A DNA stretch of 53,307 nucleotides from Methanobacteriota archaeon (GTDB lineage Archaea; Thermoplasmatota; Poseidoniia; Poseidoniales; Poseidoniaceae), in the NCBI GenBank assembly GCA_002718195.1, contig PBDU01000004.1, forward strand, positions 1 through 53,307, written 5' to 3'. The notes beneath the pieces were generated by a model. The model searched no databases. It worked only from the letters and a program-made list of their open reading frames with translations, and was not told where the DNA came from. Of the stretch, positions 52,871-53,307 are shown piece by piece (the first letter of the stretch is position 1; every line of letters begins with the position of its first letter). The position numbers and the translations under genes are program-made.

Positions 52871-52877
52871 ATATAAA
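52871..52877 (-). promoter_or_regulatory. TATA box of the ribosomal protein operon
   Basis: TTTATAT on the minus strand, in the context GCG-TTTATAT-TCG, is the clearest TATA box in the window. It lies about 54 bases before the eL8 ATG and predicts a short leader holding the Shine-Dalgarno. Confidence 0.6.
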
Positions 52878-52923
52878 CGCATCGCAAGTCGAAAAATATC
52901 AAAATCAAGCAATTGAATGGTAT

Positions 52924-53307
52924 TTAATCTAAATTCAATTCCTCAAGCAATTGATTTATTCCCCTTGCTAGAGCAGGGCCACTGTTGATATCATTACGTG
53001 GATTTGATAGAGAGCCTGTGGCATGAACCCCATCCACGTATCGAATCAATCTAGAAATCGCCCCACCTGTGAATAAGCCGTGACAACAAGCAGCATGGAC
53101 TGCAACCGCTCCTTGATTTCTAAGCGCCTCTGCTGCTCTACAAATTGTTCCACCGGTGGCAATCATATCATCGACGATTGCAACAACTTTTCCATCCACA
53201 TCCAAATCCTTGGCTTTGTGAACGATAGTATGAGCATCGATTCTTGTTTTTTCTAAGTAGGAAAATTCACAACCAATAGCTTCTGCTACACTTTTTGCCC
53301 TTTCTAT
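52924..53307 (-). CDS. prs: Ribose-phosphate pyrophosphokinase, C-terminal part
   Basis: The last 127 residues of a gene that runs off the window end. The frame is open to base 53307. KTRIDAHTIV and the PRPP-binding loop VVAIVDDMIATGGT are diagnostic of PRPP synthetase, which makes 5-phosphoribosyl diphosphate from ribose 5-phosphate and ATP for nucleotide and histidine synthesis. The start and N-terminal catalytic region are outside the window. Confidence 0.95.
   Translation of the reverse strand: MERAKSVAEAIGCEFSYLEKTRIDAHTIVHKAKDLDVDGKVVAIVDDMIATGGTICRAAEALRNQGAVAVHAACCHGLFTGGAISRLIRYVDGVHATGSLSNPRNDINSGPALARGINQLLEELNLD

Overview
The window reads as one piece of a planktonic euryarchaeal chromosome, most likely Marine Group II (Candidatus Poseidoniales) or a close Thermoplasmata relative. 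The information-processing genes are archaeal: EF-1A followed by uS10, aIF5B, eL8 (L7Ae)/eS28/eL24, a GINS subunit and an archaeal-type phosphoglycolate phosphatase. Many genes have a TATA-like box about 25-30 bases before the start codon, which fits leaderless transcripts. Large secreted or membrane-anchored proteins with thrombospondin-3, PPC, CARDB, PKD, fasciclin and cupredoxin modules are typical of these marine archaea. The group assignment is inference; no rRNA lies in the window. The DNA is AT-rich and gene-dense. No gap exceeds about 200 bases, and several convergent pairs overlap at their 3' ends. No insertion sequence, CRISPR array, phage gene or rRNA was seen.

Layout. 1-9.4 kb: tail of a probable winged-helix regulator, a palindrome, a surface protein with five LDL-receptor-A-like repeats, unknown membrane proteins, and an 1125-residue PPC/CARDB/TSP3 surface protein. 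9.4-13.5 kb: quinone oxidoreductase-like enzyme, EF-1A, uS10 and a GINS subunit. 13.5-24.5 kb: a 2095-residue surface protein, tRNA-Leu(CAA), then a small group (SDR-like protein, methyltransferase, nucleotidyltransferase-fold protein, GT-C-like membrane protein) that looks like glycan or surface modification. 24.5-29.4 kb: HisN-like phosphatase, phosphoglycolate phosphatase, a P1B metal ATPase and a triple zinc-ribbon protein. 29.4-37.6 kb: an 854-residue cytoplasmic coiled-coil protein, a propeller/TSP3 surface protein, three small genes including a ribbon-helix-helix-like protein, a MoxR ATPase and a ParA-like ATPase. 37.5-47 kb: aIF5B, Ndk, and a metal/surface block with a small cupredoxin, a PKD protein, a five-fasciclin-plus-cupredoxin protein and an RND-type transporter. 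47-50.3 kb: a four-gene redox operon (SDR, FAD oxidoreductase, Rieske protein, CoA-binding protein) and an SMR transporter. 50.3-53.3 kb: a SAP-membrane-zinc-ribbon fusion, an unknown membrane protein, the eL8-eS28-eL24 cluster and the C-terminal part of PRPP synthetase.

How the genes may work together. Two kinds of cell-surface protein stand out. One group ends in a short motif-hydrophobic-basic tail resembling archaeosortase (CTERM) signals: the LDLa-like protein and both cupredoxin proteins. The other crosses the membrane and carries a cytoplasmic tail; two of these, both with TSP3 repeats, share a tail motif of the form G-(Y/W)-T-x-(E/D)-Q...Y...WL. The cupredoxins and the P1B ATPase suggest active copper or transition-metal handling at the envelope. 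The usual archaeal order eL8-eS28-eL24-ndk-infB is present but split by about 12 kb of mostly surface and redox genes, which points to rearrangement or insertion.
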